NCBI GenBank assembly: GCA_027487835.1
Contig: JAIYCU010000016.1
Coordinates: forward strand, 1-64,000
Reading direction: 5' to 3'
Origin: Bacteroidota bacterium
GTDB taxonomy: Bacteria > Bacteroidota > Bacteroidia > UKL13-3
Length of the DNA stretch: 64,000 bases
Below the pieces are notes generated by a model. That model saw only the letters and a program-made list of their open reading frames with translations, was not told the DNA's origin and searched no databases. Made by a program: the position numbers and the translations under genes. Of this stretch, positions 36,203 through 44,305 are shown piece by piece; within the stretch, counting starts at the first letter, position 1; each line of letters begins with the position of its first letter.

Positions 36203-36709
36203 TTACCTTCCAAAATATGTGTCGTCTTTATCTGTTCTAGTTTGATCCTCTAAAGGATATTCCTTTCTCAAAGGGAAATAATCCATTTCATCCACATTTA
36301 AAATGCGTTTTAAATTTGGATGATTGGTAAATTCTATTCCATAAAAATCAAATGTCTCGCGTTCTTGCCAATTGGCTGCTTCAAATACACTTGTAATGGA
36401 AGGTATTTGTGGGTTTTCAACAGAAGCAAAGCACTTTAATCTTAAGCGCACATTATTTACAAAACTATGTACATGATATACTGCACCTAATTCTTTTCCA
36501 ACTTGGTCTGGGTAATGAACACCACAAACATCCGTCAAAAAATTCATTTGAATTTGAGGATGATGTTTAAGGTAGTTTAATATATTTACGATATCGGCTG
36601 CCTTTACTTCAACGGTAAGCATGCCATACGATTCTAAAGAGTCAATTACCGATACCGGAAATTGCTCTGTTATTTCATTTAAGATATATCCGTTACTTAT
36701 TGCACTCAT
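36203..36709 (-). CDS. nuoC: NADH-quinone oxidoreductase subunit C
   Basis: 168 residues, the 30-kDa-type subunit, separate from NuoD here (they are fused in E. coli). Diagnostic segments are NWQERETFDFYGIEFTNHPN, LKRILNVDEM and FPLRKEYPLED. Its start shares one base with the nuoB stop. Confidence 0.95.
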   Translation of the reverse strand: MSAISNGYILNEITEQFPVSVIDSLESYGMLTVEVKAADIVNILNYLKHHPQIQMNFLTDVCGVHYPDQVGKELGAVYHVHSFVNNVRLRLKCFASVENPQIPSITSVFEAANWQERETFDFYGIEFTNHPNLKRILNVDEMDYFPLRKEYPLEDQTRTDKDDTYFGR

Positions 36710-37251
36710 TATTGGATGCCATAACTGGCCAGTAAAGCTTTATACTCAGGTGAATTTCTTCTTCTTAAAGGTTCGTTTTTTACCAATTCTTGAATTTTGG
36801 TAATTCCATCTATAATTTGTTCTGGACGCGGTGGGCATCCTGGTACATAAACATCAACTGGTATTACCTTATCAATTCCTTGTAGTACAGAATAGGTATC
36901 AAAAATCCCCCCACTCGATGCACAAGCGCCAACGGCAATAACCCATCTAGGTTCAGCCATTTGTAAATAGACTTGCTTAAGTACAGGTCCCATTTTTTTA
37001 GCAATAGTTCCCATTACCATTAATAAATCTGCCTGGCGTGGTGAAAAAGATATACGCTCAGAGCCAAAACGAGCAAGGTCGTAATTAGATGCCATGGTTG
37101 CCATGAATTCTATACCACAACAGCTTGTGGCAAAAGGCAGAGGCCAAATTGAATTTGCCCTGGCTAATCCAACTGCTTTTTCAAAGCTAGTGGCAAAAAA
37201 ACCTTGCCCTTCTAGGCCTGCAGGTGCATCAGTTAGTTGTATGGTCGACAT
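36709..37251 (-). CDS. nuoB: NADH-quinone oxidoreductase subunit B
   Basis: A 180-residue subunit carrying cluster N2, the last iron-sulfur centre before quinone. The Cys ligands are in ATSCCGIEFMAT, AVGACASSGGIFDTY and VPGCPPRPE. It starts 22 bases after nuoA. Confidence 0.97.
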   Translation of the reverse strand: MSTIQLTDAPAGLEGQGFFATSFEKAVGLARANSIWPLPFATSCCGIEFMATMASNYDLARFGSERISFSPRQADLLMVMGTIAKKMGPVLKQVYLQMAEPRWVIAVGACASSGGIFDTYSVLQGIDKVIPVDVYVPGCPPRPEQIIDGITKIQELVKNEPLRRRNSPEYKALLASYGIQ

Positions 37252-37273
37252 ATAACGTTAAGTTGTTTAATGG

Positions 37274-37636
37274 TTATTCCCACTTAAGGGCACCCTTTTT
37301 CCAAATATAAATAAAACCTAAAAGCAATGTTCCAACAAAAAGAAGCATTTCATAAAAACCAGCTGCGCCCAAGGCCTTAAAGTTAACTGCCCAAGGATAC
37401 ATAAAAATTACTTCCACATCAAACATTACAAACAAAATTGCCGTTAAGAAATAACGGATAGAAAACGGCATCCTCGCATTTCCTTCAGAATCAATTCCAC
37501 ATTCAAAGACTTCTAATTTATCAGAAGTTTTTCTTTTTGGACCCGCATTGTGCGAAACCACCATTGTGGTTACTACAAAGCCCATGGCTACAATAAATTG
37601 TATAAATATTGCGGTATAATCTACTGGTGATGACAT
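37274..37636 (-). CDS. nuoA: NADH-quinone oxidoreductase subunit A
   Basis: A 120-residue, three-helix subunit, first in the nuoA-N operon. ECGIDSEGNARMPFSIRYFL and FDVEVIFMYPWAV are diagnostic, the first containing the loop Cys of the family. The frame can be read from a TTG at 37657, but that codon falls inside a TATTTTTG promoter box (37655-37662), so the ATG at 37636 is the better start. Confidence 0.95.
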   Translation of the reverse strand: MSSPVDYTAIFIQFIVAMGFVVTTMVVSHNAGPKRKTSDKLEVFECGIDSEGNARMPFSIRYFLTAILFVMFDVEVIFMYPWAVNFKALGAAGFYEMLLFVGTLLLGFIYIWKKGALKWE

Positions 37637-37654
37637 ATTCTTCTTTAAACCTCG

Positions 37655-37662
37655 CAAAAATA
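37655..37662 (-). promoter_or_regulatory. candidate -7 box of the nuo operon
   Basis: The minus strand reads TATTTTTG, an exact TAnnTTTG match 18 bases before the nuoA ATG. No TTG is found 18-21 bases upstream. A small AGCC-tcaaaa-GGCT stem immediately precedes it and, with the following ATTTTTG, may end the upstream thioredoxin transcript. Confidence 0.4.
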
Positions 37663-37729
37663 GCCTTTTGAGGCTTATTTAATTGGTGAAACTAATAAAA
37701 TATTATAAAACATTTCAACATTTGTAAGC

Positions 37730-37972
37730 CTATGAAATAGAGTTTCTTACACGCTCAGAGAAGCCTCTTATGGCTGTTCTAAGGTCAATTCCTTCATTTT
37801 TTACACGCTCCAAAATATCTATTGCACCCAAAATATGTGTGAGTTGCTCGCCTTCATCTTCCCCTCCTACTTCAAAGGGCAAAACCTCTCCATTAATTAG
37901 GCATTCTTCTGCTTTTTTTAAATCTTCAAGGCTTTGTTGCTCAGCTAAAGTTTTTATAATTGGTAATTTCAT
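37730..37972 (-). CDS. DUF6952-like small protein
   Basis: 80 residues, acidic, predicted mostly helical (MKLPIIKTLAEQQSLEDLKK ... HILGAIDILERVKNEG ... AIRGFSERVRNSI). The short MKLPxIK start and the GFxxRV(R)xSI end, together with a thioredoxin gene directly upstream (1 base gap), match my memory of DUF6952 in Bacteroidota; I could not verify this. Function unknown. The conserved pairing suggests it works with the thioredoxin. Confidence 0.65.
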   Translation of the reverse strand: MKLPIIKTLAEQQSLEDLKKAEECLINGEVLPFEVGGEDEGEQLTHILGAIDILERVKNEGIDLRTAIRGFSERVRNSIS

Positions 37973-37973
37973 A

Positions 37974-38288
37974 TTACAATAATTCTTTAATCATTGCATC
38001 TACAGTTTCTTCTTTTGAAGTATTATCAGCCTTTAGCAAATTTCCGTTTTTAAATGTGGCAAAAAACGGCAAATTGTTAACACCCGCCAATTTTCTAGCT
38101 TCTGGATTTTCCTCAGCATTTACATCCAAAAATGTAATGCCTTCATAGGCTTCTTGGTTACTTAATTTTGTGAATTTAGGCGCAAATAATCGGCAACTTC
38201 CACACCAATCAGCGTAAAATTTCACTACTACTTTTTCATTTTGCTTTAAGTTTTCTGCAAAATCAATATCATTTACTTTTAGTACCAT
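37974..38288 (-). CDS. thioredoxin family protein
   Basis: A 104-residue thioredoxin fold without signal peptide, so cytoplasmic. The active site is WCGSC (FYADWCGSCRLFAPKF), with Ser instead of the Pro of classical thioredoxin, and the cis-Pro region is VNNLPFFATF. The CGSC change alters redox potential in other thioredoxins; the effect here is inferred. It forms a two-gene unit with the DUF6952-like gene. Confidence 0.88.
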   Translation of the reverse strand: MVLKVNDIDFAENLKQNEKVVVKFYADWCGSCRLFAPKFTKLSNQEAYEGITFLDVNAEENPEARKLAGVNNLPFFATFKNGNLLKADNTSKEETVDAMIKELL

Positions 38289-38358
38289 AATTCTATTTTA
38301 TTTTTAAACACACAAACACGTTCAATTGTTTATCAATTTGGCCTAATAACTAGGAAGT

Positions 38359-39141
38359 CTAAACTTCTAACTTTTTAGCTTCATTCCATATCAAATCCAT
38401 CTCCTCTAAACTCATGTCGGTTAAACTTTTGCCTAGTTCTTTGGCTTTCGATTCAATAAACATAAATCTTCTCAAGAATTTGGTATTGGTATATTCTAAG
38501 GCATCATCGGGGTTTAATCCCGATTTTCTAGCCAAATTAATCATGGCAAACAATAAATCCCCAAACTCTTCCTCGCTTTTCTTTTGGTTGTCGGGTTGAA
38601 CCAACTCTTGTCGCAGTTCATTTAACTCTTCTTCTATCTTATCCCAAACTTGTTCTGTTTGAGGCCAATCAAAGCCTACCTGCGCCGCCTTTTCTTGCAT
38701 TCTATAAGCTTTTACAATAGAAGGTGTGCCTTTAGACACCCCACTTAATACAGATTTATTGCCCTCTTTTAATTTTATCTGCTCCCAGTTTTCTTTCACT
38801 TGGGCCTCTGTTTCTGCCACCACGTCTCCATAAATATGCGGATGTCTAACAATTAACTTTTCGCACAATGAATTCAATACCTCTGCAATATCAAAATGTT
38901 GTTGTTCACTGGCAATTCTAGCATAGAATACGATGTGTAGCATCACATCTCCTAACTCTTTCTTTATTTCTTGTTGATCTGCCTTCAGCAAGGCATCTGA
39001 TAACTCATAAGTTTCTTCTATCGTTAAATGCCGCAAAGTTTCATTGGTTTGCTTTTTATCCCAAGGACATTTCTCGCGAAGCTCATCCATGATGTCCAAT
39101 AACCTACTAAATGCTGCCAGCTTTTGTTCTTTACTATTCAT
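38359..39141 (-). CDS. mazG: nucleoside triphosphate pyrophosphohydrolase MazG
   Basis: A 260-residue tandem-domain MazG that hydrolyses NTPs or dNTPs to monophosphates and pyrophosphate, as house-cleaning and in ppGpp control. Domain 1 shows CPWDKKQTNETLRHLTIEET and ELGDVMLHIVFYARIA. Domain 2 shows KIEEELNELRQEL and EEFGDLLFAMINLARKSG. It begins 1 base after the DUF1015 stop, so it is probably co-transcribed with serC-serA-DUF1015. Confidence 0.93.
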   Translation of the reverse strand: MNSKEQKLAAFSRLLDIMDELREKCPWDKKQTNETLRHLTIEETYELSDALLKADQQEIKKELGDVMLHIVFYARIASEQQHFDIAEVLNSLCEKLIVRHPHIYGDVVAETEAQVKENWEQIKLKEGNKSVLSGVSKGTPSIVKAYRMQEKAAQVGFDWPQTEQVWDKIEEELNELRQELVQPDNQKKSEEEFGDLLFAMINLARKSGLNPDDALEYTNTKFLRRFMFIESKAKELGKSLTDMSLEEMDLIWNEAKKLEV

Positions 39142-39142
39142 T

Positions 39143-40393
39143 TTAATTGGAATGGTCTAAAACAATTAATCCAGTCCTAATTTTTGGTTCAATCCAAGTT
39201 GATTTTGGAGGCATAATTAAATTCTCTTCAGCCACCTTTTTCACTTCTTCTACACTTGTTGGATATAAGGTAATTGCAATGTCAAATTCTCCATTATCAA
39301 CGGCCTCTTGTAAATGTCCAATTCCTTTGCCGCCATCCATAAAGGAAAGTCGCCCATCCGTTTTACTATCAAGAATGCCAAAGATTTTATTGAGAATGTA
39401 TTTCTCTACTATGCTTACATCTAAATTATCTAAGGTTCCTGCTAGTGAAGCTTCAATTTCTGGTTTTAGTTGCAACAAATAAGCCTTGTTTTGAAAATAG
39501 ATGCCAAACTCTTTCTTATGCAAAGGCTGCACAGGTAAATGTCCACTAGGCGTGGCAACAAAATACTCCCTTATTTTATCCATGAAGTTTTTATCTTCAA
39601 CCACTAACTTATCCTTCACCAATCGGTGGTATTCAAAAATTGTTAAGCGACTAAATGGGATCAAACAGACTGGAAAAAAATTAAAACTTTCATTGCCAGT
39701 ATACCCTGGTGTTTTTCTTCTCATTTGTAGGCAAAATTCTGCAGAACCTGCCGACCGGTGATGCCCGTCTGCAATGTATAAGTTTTCTATTTCGGCAAAC
39801 CTACTTTCCAATAAGGCAATGTCTGAAGGTTCACTTACTACCCATAAGTTATGTTTTATTTGATCCTGACTAATAAAATTATATTCAGGAATATGTTTCA
39901 TAATGTATTGATCAATGAGCATATCAATAGATTGATCATCTGGATAAGTAAGCAATACTGGATTTCCAAGGTTATTAAAAAAACTAATGTGCTCGGCAAT
40001 TTCAAGTTGCTTTTCGGTTAAAGTATTCTCATGCTTTAGGATGCGATTATTTAAATAATCATCTACTGAAGCTGCCGCAATAATACCCGCATAGGCCTGA
40101 CTCCCTTTGATAAGACGGTAAATATAAAAGGCAGGCGCCTCTTCTTTTACCATAATGCCTTGTTCTATAAGGCGCTTTAAAAAAGCTAAACCCAAAGGAA
40201 AATGCTTGGCTGGGTTCTTTTTCTCTCCTTTAAAATGTAAATAAGGCTTAACAACATTTAAATAAGAAAAGGGATTCGTTTGAATTTCATGGAAAGCTAA
40301 TTCCTTAGCCCCCGCATCAAATGGAGGAGATGAAACATCTTTGGCTTTATCTTTATGCGGACGTAAAGCTGCAAAGGGTTTAACTTTTGCCAT
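39143..40393 (-). CDS. DUF1015 family protein
   Basis: 416 residues of the DUF1015 family. Visible conserved parts are FAALRPHKDKAKDVSSPPFD at the N terminus, a DGHHRSAGSAEFC motif in the middle (YIADGHHRSA) and DGGKGIGHLQEAVD near the end. The family has no settled biochemical role. The gene follows serC and serA with a 12-base gap, and this order recurs in Bacteroidota, so a role tied to serine metabolism is likely but unproven. Confidence 0.88.
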   Translation of the reverse strand: MAKVKPFAALRPHKDKAKDVSSPPFDAGAKELAFHEIQTNPFSYLNVVKPYLHFKGEKKNPAKHFPLGLAFLKRLIEQGIMVKEEAPAFYIYRLIKGSQAYAGIIAAASVDDYLNNRILKHENTLTEKQLEIAEHISFFNNLGNPVLLTYPDDQSIDMLIDQYIMKHIPEYNFISQDQIKHNLWVVSEPSDIALLESRFAEIENLYIADGHHRSAGSAEFCLQMRRKTPGYTGNESFNFFPVCLIPFSRLTIFEYHRLVKDKLVVEDKNFMDKIREYFVATPSGHLPVQPLHKKEFGIYFQNKAYLLQLKPEIEASLAGTLDNLDVSIVEKYILNKIFGILDSKTDGRLSFMDGGKGIGHLQEAVDNGEFDIAITLYPTSVEEVKKVAEENLIMPPKSTWIEPKIRTGLIVLDHSN

Positions 40394-40405
40394 TGAAATT
40401 GTTAT

Positions 40406-41371
40406 TTATTTTTTAAAAAACTCAATCACTTTTTCTGCCAACTCAATGCTTATTCTGTTTTGCGCTTCTTTGGTGCTGCCGCCAATATGCGGACTTAATG
40501 ACACGTGAGGATGTTGCAAAATAGCCATATTAACTGGTGGTTCTTTTTCAAAAACATCTAAGCCTGCAAATGCAACCTGGCCATTATTTAATGCTTCCAA
40601 TAAATCGCTTTCAGAAATTACACCACCTCTTGAGCAGTTAATTAAACCAACCCCTTTGCGGGTTCTAGCAATTACCTCTTTATCGATTGGTGCTTTATCG
40701 CCTTCATTAAACGGTATGTGAAAGGTTATAAAATCACTTTGTGCTACTACAGATTGCTCGCTAACGGTATTTATTTGCACTTTAATTCTTTGGTTTGAAC
40801 CAAGCATCGGTAAGTTTAAAGCGAGTTCTACTTGCTCTACGTATGGGTCAAATGCCAATACTTTCATACCTAAACCAATTGCCATCTTTGCAACTTCTTG
40901 TCCAATTCTTCCAAAACCATAAATACCCATGGTTTTACCTTGTAATTCAAATCCATTACTGGCCAACTTTTTTAAATCGCCAAACTTTGCATTGCCTTCA
41001 TTGGGCATTACCCTATTGGTAATTTGTAAAAAACGAATGCCTGAAAACAAATGTGCAAATACCAATTCGGCCACGCTCACTGAAGAAGAGGCTGGGGTAT
41101 TTACTACTTTTATACCCTTATTTTTTGCATATTCAACATCTATATTATCCATGCCAACACCACCCCTACCAACTAGTTTAAGGTTTGGACAAGCATCTAT
41201 GATATCTTTTCTTACTTTGGTAGCAGACCTTACTAAAATAGCGTCAAACTGATTCAATTCTTTTACTAAATCTTCTTGAGCAATTTTTTGTGTTACCACT
41301 TCGTAACCTGCAGCCTCTAATAATAATTTGCCACTTTGGTCTATGCCATCATTTGCTAATATTCTAATCAT
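40406..41371 (-). CDS. serA: D-3-phosphoglycerate dehydrogenase
   Basis: Catalyses the NAD-dependent first step of serine synthesis. The 321-residue short form lacks a C-terminal ACT domain, so classical serine feedback is not expected. GRGGVGMDNIDVEYAKNKGI, the Rossmann GIYGFGRIGQEVAKMA, INCSRGGVISESDL (catalytic Arg), DVFEKEPP (Glu) and SPHIGGST (His) are all present. It is 19 bases after serC. Confidence 0.93.
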   Translation of the reverse strand: MIRILANDGIDQSGKLLLEAAGYEVVTQKIAQEDLVKELNQFDAILVRSATKVRKDIIDACPNLKLVGRGGVGMDNIDVEYAKNKGIKVVNTPASSSVSVAELVFAHLFSGIRFLQITNRVMPNEGNAKFGDLKKLASNGFELQGKTMGIYGFGRIGQEVAKMAIGLGMKVLAFDPYVEQVELALNLPMLGSNQRIKVQINTVSEQSVVAQSDFITFHIPFNEGDKAPIDKEVIARTRKGVGLINCSRGGVISESDLLEALNNGQVAFAGLDVFEKEPPVNMAILQHPHVSLSPHIGGSTKEAQNRISIELAEKVIEFFKK

Positions 41372-41390
41372 ACTGTTTCAATTTTTTAAA

Positions 41391-42461
41391 TTATGCATTT
41401 TGACTTTCATACGTTTGCATTGCATCTACCAATGCTTGTACACTTTCTAATTCGAGTGCATTGTATAAAGAGGCTCTTAAACCACCCACCGAACGATGAC
41501 CTTTTAAACCACTTAGGTTCCTTGATGCACAAAACTTTAAGAAAGGCTCTTCATGCGCAGGATTGGTAAGTACAAAATTTACATTCATTCTACTTCTGTC
41601 TTCCACAGCTACAGTTCCTGTGAACAGGCTATTTCTATCAATCTCTGCATATAATAAATCTGCCTTGGCTTTGTTTCTAGCTTCCATAGCGGTTAATCCA
41701 ATTTCTTTAATCCAACGCAGAGTATGCATACAAACAAAAATGGCAAATACACTTGGAGTATTATACATACTACCATTTTCAACATGTATTTTATAATTGA
41801 GCATGGTTGGCACTTTAGCATTTGCTTTCTCAAGCAAAGATTTTTTAATGATTACCAAAGTGGTTCCGGCTGGGCCCATATTCTTTTGTGCACCTGCATA
41901 AATCATATCAAATTTTGAGGCATCAAATGGTCTGCTAAAAATATCAGAACTCATGTCGCATATCATGGGCACATTTGTTTCTGGGAAACTAAACATTTCT
42001 GTACCGTAAATCGTATTATTACTGGTGCAATGATAATAGGCTGCATCAGCAGGAATGCTATAATCTTTAGGGATATAGGCAAAGTTTTTATCTTCGCTTG
42101 AAGCCAATACATTAACCTCGCCAAACATCTTAGCCTCTTTAATCGCCCTACTGGCCCATACACCTGTATTTACATAAGCCGCCGTTTTACCCGGGGTTAA
42201 GAAATTCATCGGTATCATGTCGAATTGCAAACTAGCTCCACCTTGCAAGAAAATAACTTCGTAATCTGCGCTAAGGTTAAGAATTTCTTTTACCAAGTTG
42301 CATGCTTCTGCAACAACGGCTTCAAACTCTTTTCCTCTGTGAGAAACTTCAATTAAAGATAGCCCCGTGCCTCCAAAGTTTTGAAGGGCTTGAATACTGG
42401 CATCAATGGCTGATTGGGGTAAAATAGCCGGACCAGCGGAGAAATTGTGTACTTTATTCAT
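41391..42461 (-). CDS. serC: phosphoserine aminotransferase
   Basis: A 356-residue PLP enzyme that converts 3-phosphohydroxypyruvate to phosphoserine. The start is NFSAGPAILP. GGTGLSLIEVSHRGKEF and QGGASLQFDMIPMN bind the cofactor phosphate, AGAQKNMGPAG contains the Schiff-base Lys, and LKGHRSVGGLRASLYNA is the C-terminal signature. It is first in serC-serA-DUF1015-mazG and diverges from the 42543 gene. Confidence 0.96.
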   Translation of the reverse strand: MNKVHNFSAGPAILPQSAIDASIQALQNFGGTGLSLIEVSHRGKEFEAVVAEACNLVKEILNLSADYEVIFLQGGASLQFDMIPMNFLTPGKTAAYVNTGVWASRAIKEAKMFGEVNVLASSEDKNFAYIPKDYSIPADAAYYHCTSNNTIYGTEMFSFPETNVPMICDMSSDIFSRPFDASKFDMIYAGAQKNMGPAGTTLVIIKKSLLEKANAKVPTMLNYKIHVENGSMYNTPSVFAIFVCMHTLRWIKEIGLTAMEARNKAKADLLYAEIDRNSLFTGTVAVEDRSRMNVNFVLTNPAHEEPFLKFCASRNLSGLKGHRSVGGLRASLYNALELESVQALVDAMQTYESQNA

Positions 42462-42542
42462 GTTTTTGAGCGTTGAATGCAGTGCGAATTAATAAAACAT
42501 ATACTGATTTTTATTGATTTTATTCATTTATTTTTGCCCATT

Positions 42543-43124
42543 ATGAAAAGATTTGTCATCTTAATAGGTCTATTAATAGGATTTGCAACGCTTGGTTCAG
42601 CCCAAAGAAAAATGCAACAACTTGACGAGGAAGAGGCTAAGAAAAGGGAAACCCTTTCAGCCTATGAGAAAAAATCGAAAGGTTTTGATATAGATAAGCT
42701 GAGTTATGGGGGCAATTTAGGCGGTGCCATTGCTGGTAATGGTGGATTTTTTATGCTGCAACCCATGGTGGGCTATTATTTTCTTCCGAATACCATGGCA
42801 GGACTTGGAGCTACTTATATATACATACAAGAAAGAAATATTCTAGGGCAAAAGTTTAGCTATAATGTGTATGGACCCATTGTTTTTGCAAGACAACAAT
42901 TGCTTCCCATGGTTTTTGCCCATGGAGAATGGCAGCCAATAAATTATGAAAGGTATAATGCCACCACTAATTCAGTAGAAAGATTTTGGAGCAATCAATT
43001 ATTTATTGGAGGAGGATATGGCGCAAAATCTGGCGCCTTTGTTTTTGCCTTATATAATGTGTTGCACGACGAAAACAGTTTTTATGCAAGCCCAGTGACC
43101 CTTCGGTTTGGGTTTATGTTTTAA
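42543..43124 (+). CDS. secreted, probably outer-membrane beta-barrel protein
   Basis: 193 residues from the ATG at 42543: a signal peptide (FVILIGLLIGFATLGSAQ), a charged helical stretch (MQQLDEEEAKKRETLSAYEK) and a beta-rich body with alternating aromatic strands (GGNLGGAIAGNGGFFMLQPM, YYFLPNTMAGLGATYIYIQE) ending in VTLRFGFMF, a terminal Phe typical of outer-membrane barrels. The frame is open from 42477, but that start would bury the signal peptide. TATTTTTG lies at 42529-42536, very close to the ATG. Its end overlaps the rhomboid gene by 4 bases. Confidence 0.7.
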   Translation: MKRFVILIGLLIGFATLGSAQRKMQQLDEEEAKKRETLSAYEKKSKGFDIDKLSYGGNLGGAIAGNGGFFMLQPMVGYYFLPNTMAGLGATYIYIQERNILGQKFSYNVYGPIVFARQQLLPMVFAHGEWQPINYERYNATTNSVERFWSNQLFIGGGYGAKSGAFVFALYNVLHDENSFYASPVTLRFGFMF

Positions 43125-43726
43125 AACTGATCTAGGAAATAGAAGAAAATTCTTGGTTTTGCTACTAAAGTAAAAGCTATTCCATAAATGGCTCCATAAA
43201 AATGAGCCTCATGGTTAATATTGTCATTTGAATTTCGGGAAGCATATTGCGAGTAGATTAAATACAAAACACCCGCTACAATATTTGGCAAACCAATAAT
43301 GCCATATAAGTAAATTTTAGCCATGGGCGCAAATAATATACTAGTTGTTGTAATGGCAGAAACAGCCCCAGAAGCGCCCAAAGAACGATAACTTGGATTG
43401 TCCTTATTCTTATAAAAACTACTAGCAGAGGCGGCTACAATACTGCTTAGGTAAAGAGCTAAAAAAATAAATTTAGAGGCTGAACCAAAAAAATAATCGT
43501 AATAAGTTTCTACAATTGAGCCAAAGCTATACAGCACAAACATGTTGATGATTAAGTGCATCCAATCGGCATGTAAGAAGCCGCTGCTCAAAAATCTATA
43601 CCATTGCTTTTCTCTTTCCATTTGATACGGATAAAGGATAAAGCGGTTCATCAAATTATAATTACTAAAAGCTTGAATGCTTATTATTGCAGTTACTGCA
43701 ATGATTATTAATGTTAAACTAATCAT
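43121..43726 (-). CDS. rhomboid family intramembrane serine protease
   Basis: 201 residues with six hydrophobic segments. The catalytic Ser is in SLGASGAVSAI and the catalytic His in NHEAHFYGAIYG. The family HxxxN motif appears as HADWMHLIINMFVLYSFG. Rhomboids cut substrates within the membrane; the substrate is unknown. It diverges from the YfcE-type gene with 23 bases between starts. Confidence 0.9.
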   Translation of the reverse strand: MISLTLIIIAVTAIISIQAFSNYNLMNRFILYPYQMEREKQWYRFLSSGFLHADWMHLIINMFVLYSFGSIVETYYDYFFGSASKFIFLALYLSSIVAASASSFYKNKDNPSYRSLGASGAVSAITTTSILFAPMAKIYLYGIIGLPNIVAGVLYLIYSQYASRNSNDNINHEAHFYGAIYGIAFTLVAKPRIFFYFLDQF

Positions 43727-43749
43727 GGGTTCAAAGATGAATAAAAAAT

Positions 43750-44241
43750 ATGAAACGAATAGGCATTCTTAGCGATACACATGGATTTTTAAACCCAGCC
43801 TTAGCAAATTTCTTTGCCAATTGCGATGAAATATGGCATGCGGGCGATTGGGGCTCTGATGTGGCCGAGCCGCTCGAAAAATTAAAACCTATAAAAGGTG
43901 TTTATGGAAATATAGATGGACAATCTATTAGAAATACCTATCCCGAATATTTACATTTTGAGGTGGAAGGTATCAAGGTTTTTATGATTCATATTGCTGG
44001 ATATCCGCAACATTATGCCCCTAGTTTTAGAAATATCATAAAAAATTACAAAGCAGATTTACTAATTTGTGGTCATTCTCATATTTTACGTGTAATGAAA
44101 GACCCAATAAACAATTGGCTGTTGATAAACCCCGGCGCATGCGGAAATAATGGCTTCCAGAAGGTGAATACAGCAGTTCGACTCATAATTTCTGACGGAA
44201 AAATGTCGGATTTAGAGGTTTGGGAACAAAAAAGAACATAA
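43750..44241 (+). CDS. YfcE/MJ0936-type metallophosphoesterase
   Basis: A 163-residue calcineurin-fold phosphodiesterase. Metal ligands can be read in ILSDTHGF, EIWHAGDWG, VYGNIDGQ, MIHIAGYP and ICGHSHILR. Family members hydrolyse phosphodiesters with Mn; the natural substrate is unknown. It has the size of the stand-alone YfcE type. Confidence 0.92.
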   Translation: MKRIGILSDTHGFLNPALANFFANCDEIWHAGDWGSDVAEPLEKLKPIKGVYGNIDGQSIRNTYPEYLHFEVEGIKVFMIHIAGYPQHYAPSFRNIIKNYKADLLICGHSHILRVMKDPINNWLLINPGACGNNGFQKVNTAVRLIISDGKMSDLEVWEQKRT

Positions 44242-44268
44242 ATTGACGCAACCTGAGGATAAGACGGG

Positions 44269-44297
44269 TTGACTTATTTAAATAAATTATTAATTTG
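44269..44297 (+). promoter_or_regulatory. probable promoter of the M43 metalloprotease
   Basis: TTG (44269-44271, context TTGAC), 18 bases, TTAATTTG (44290-44297), one mismatch from TAnnTTTG. The start site would fall around 44303-44306. Confidence 0.45.
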
Positions 44298-44305
44298 CCC
44301 ATCAA

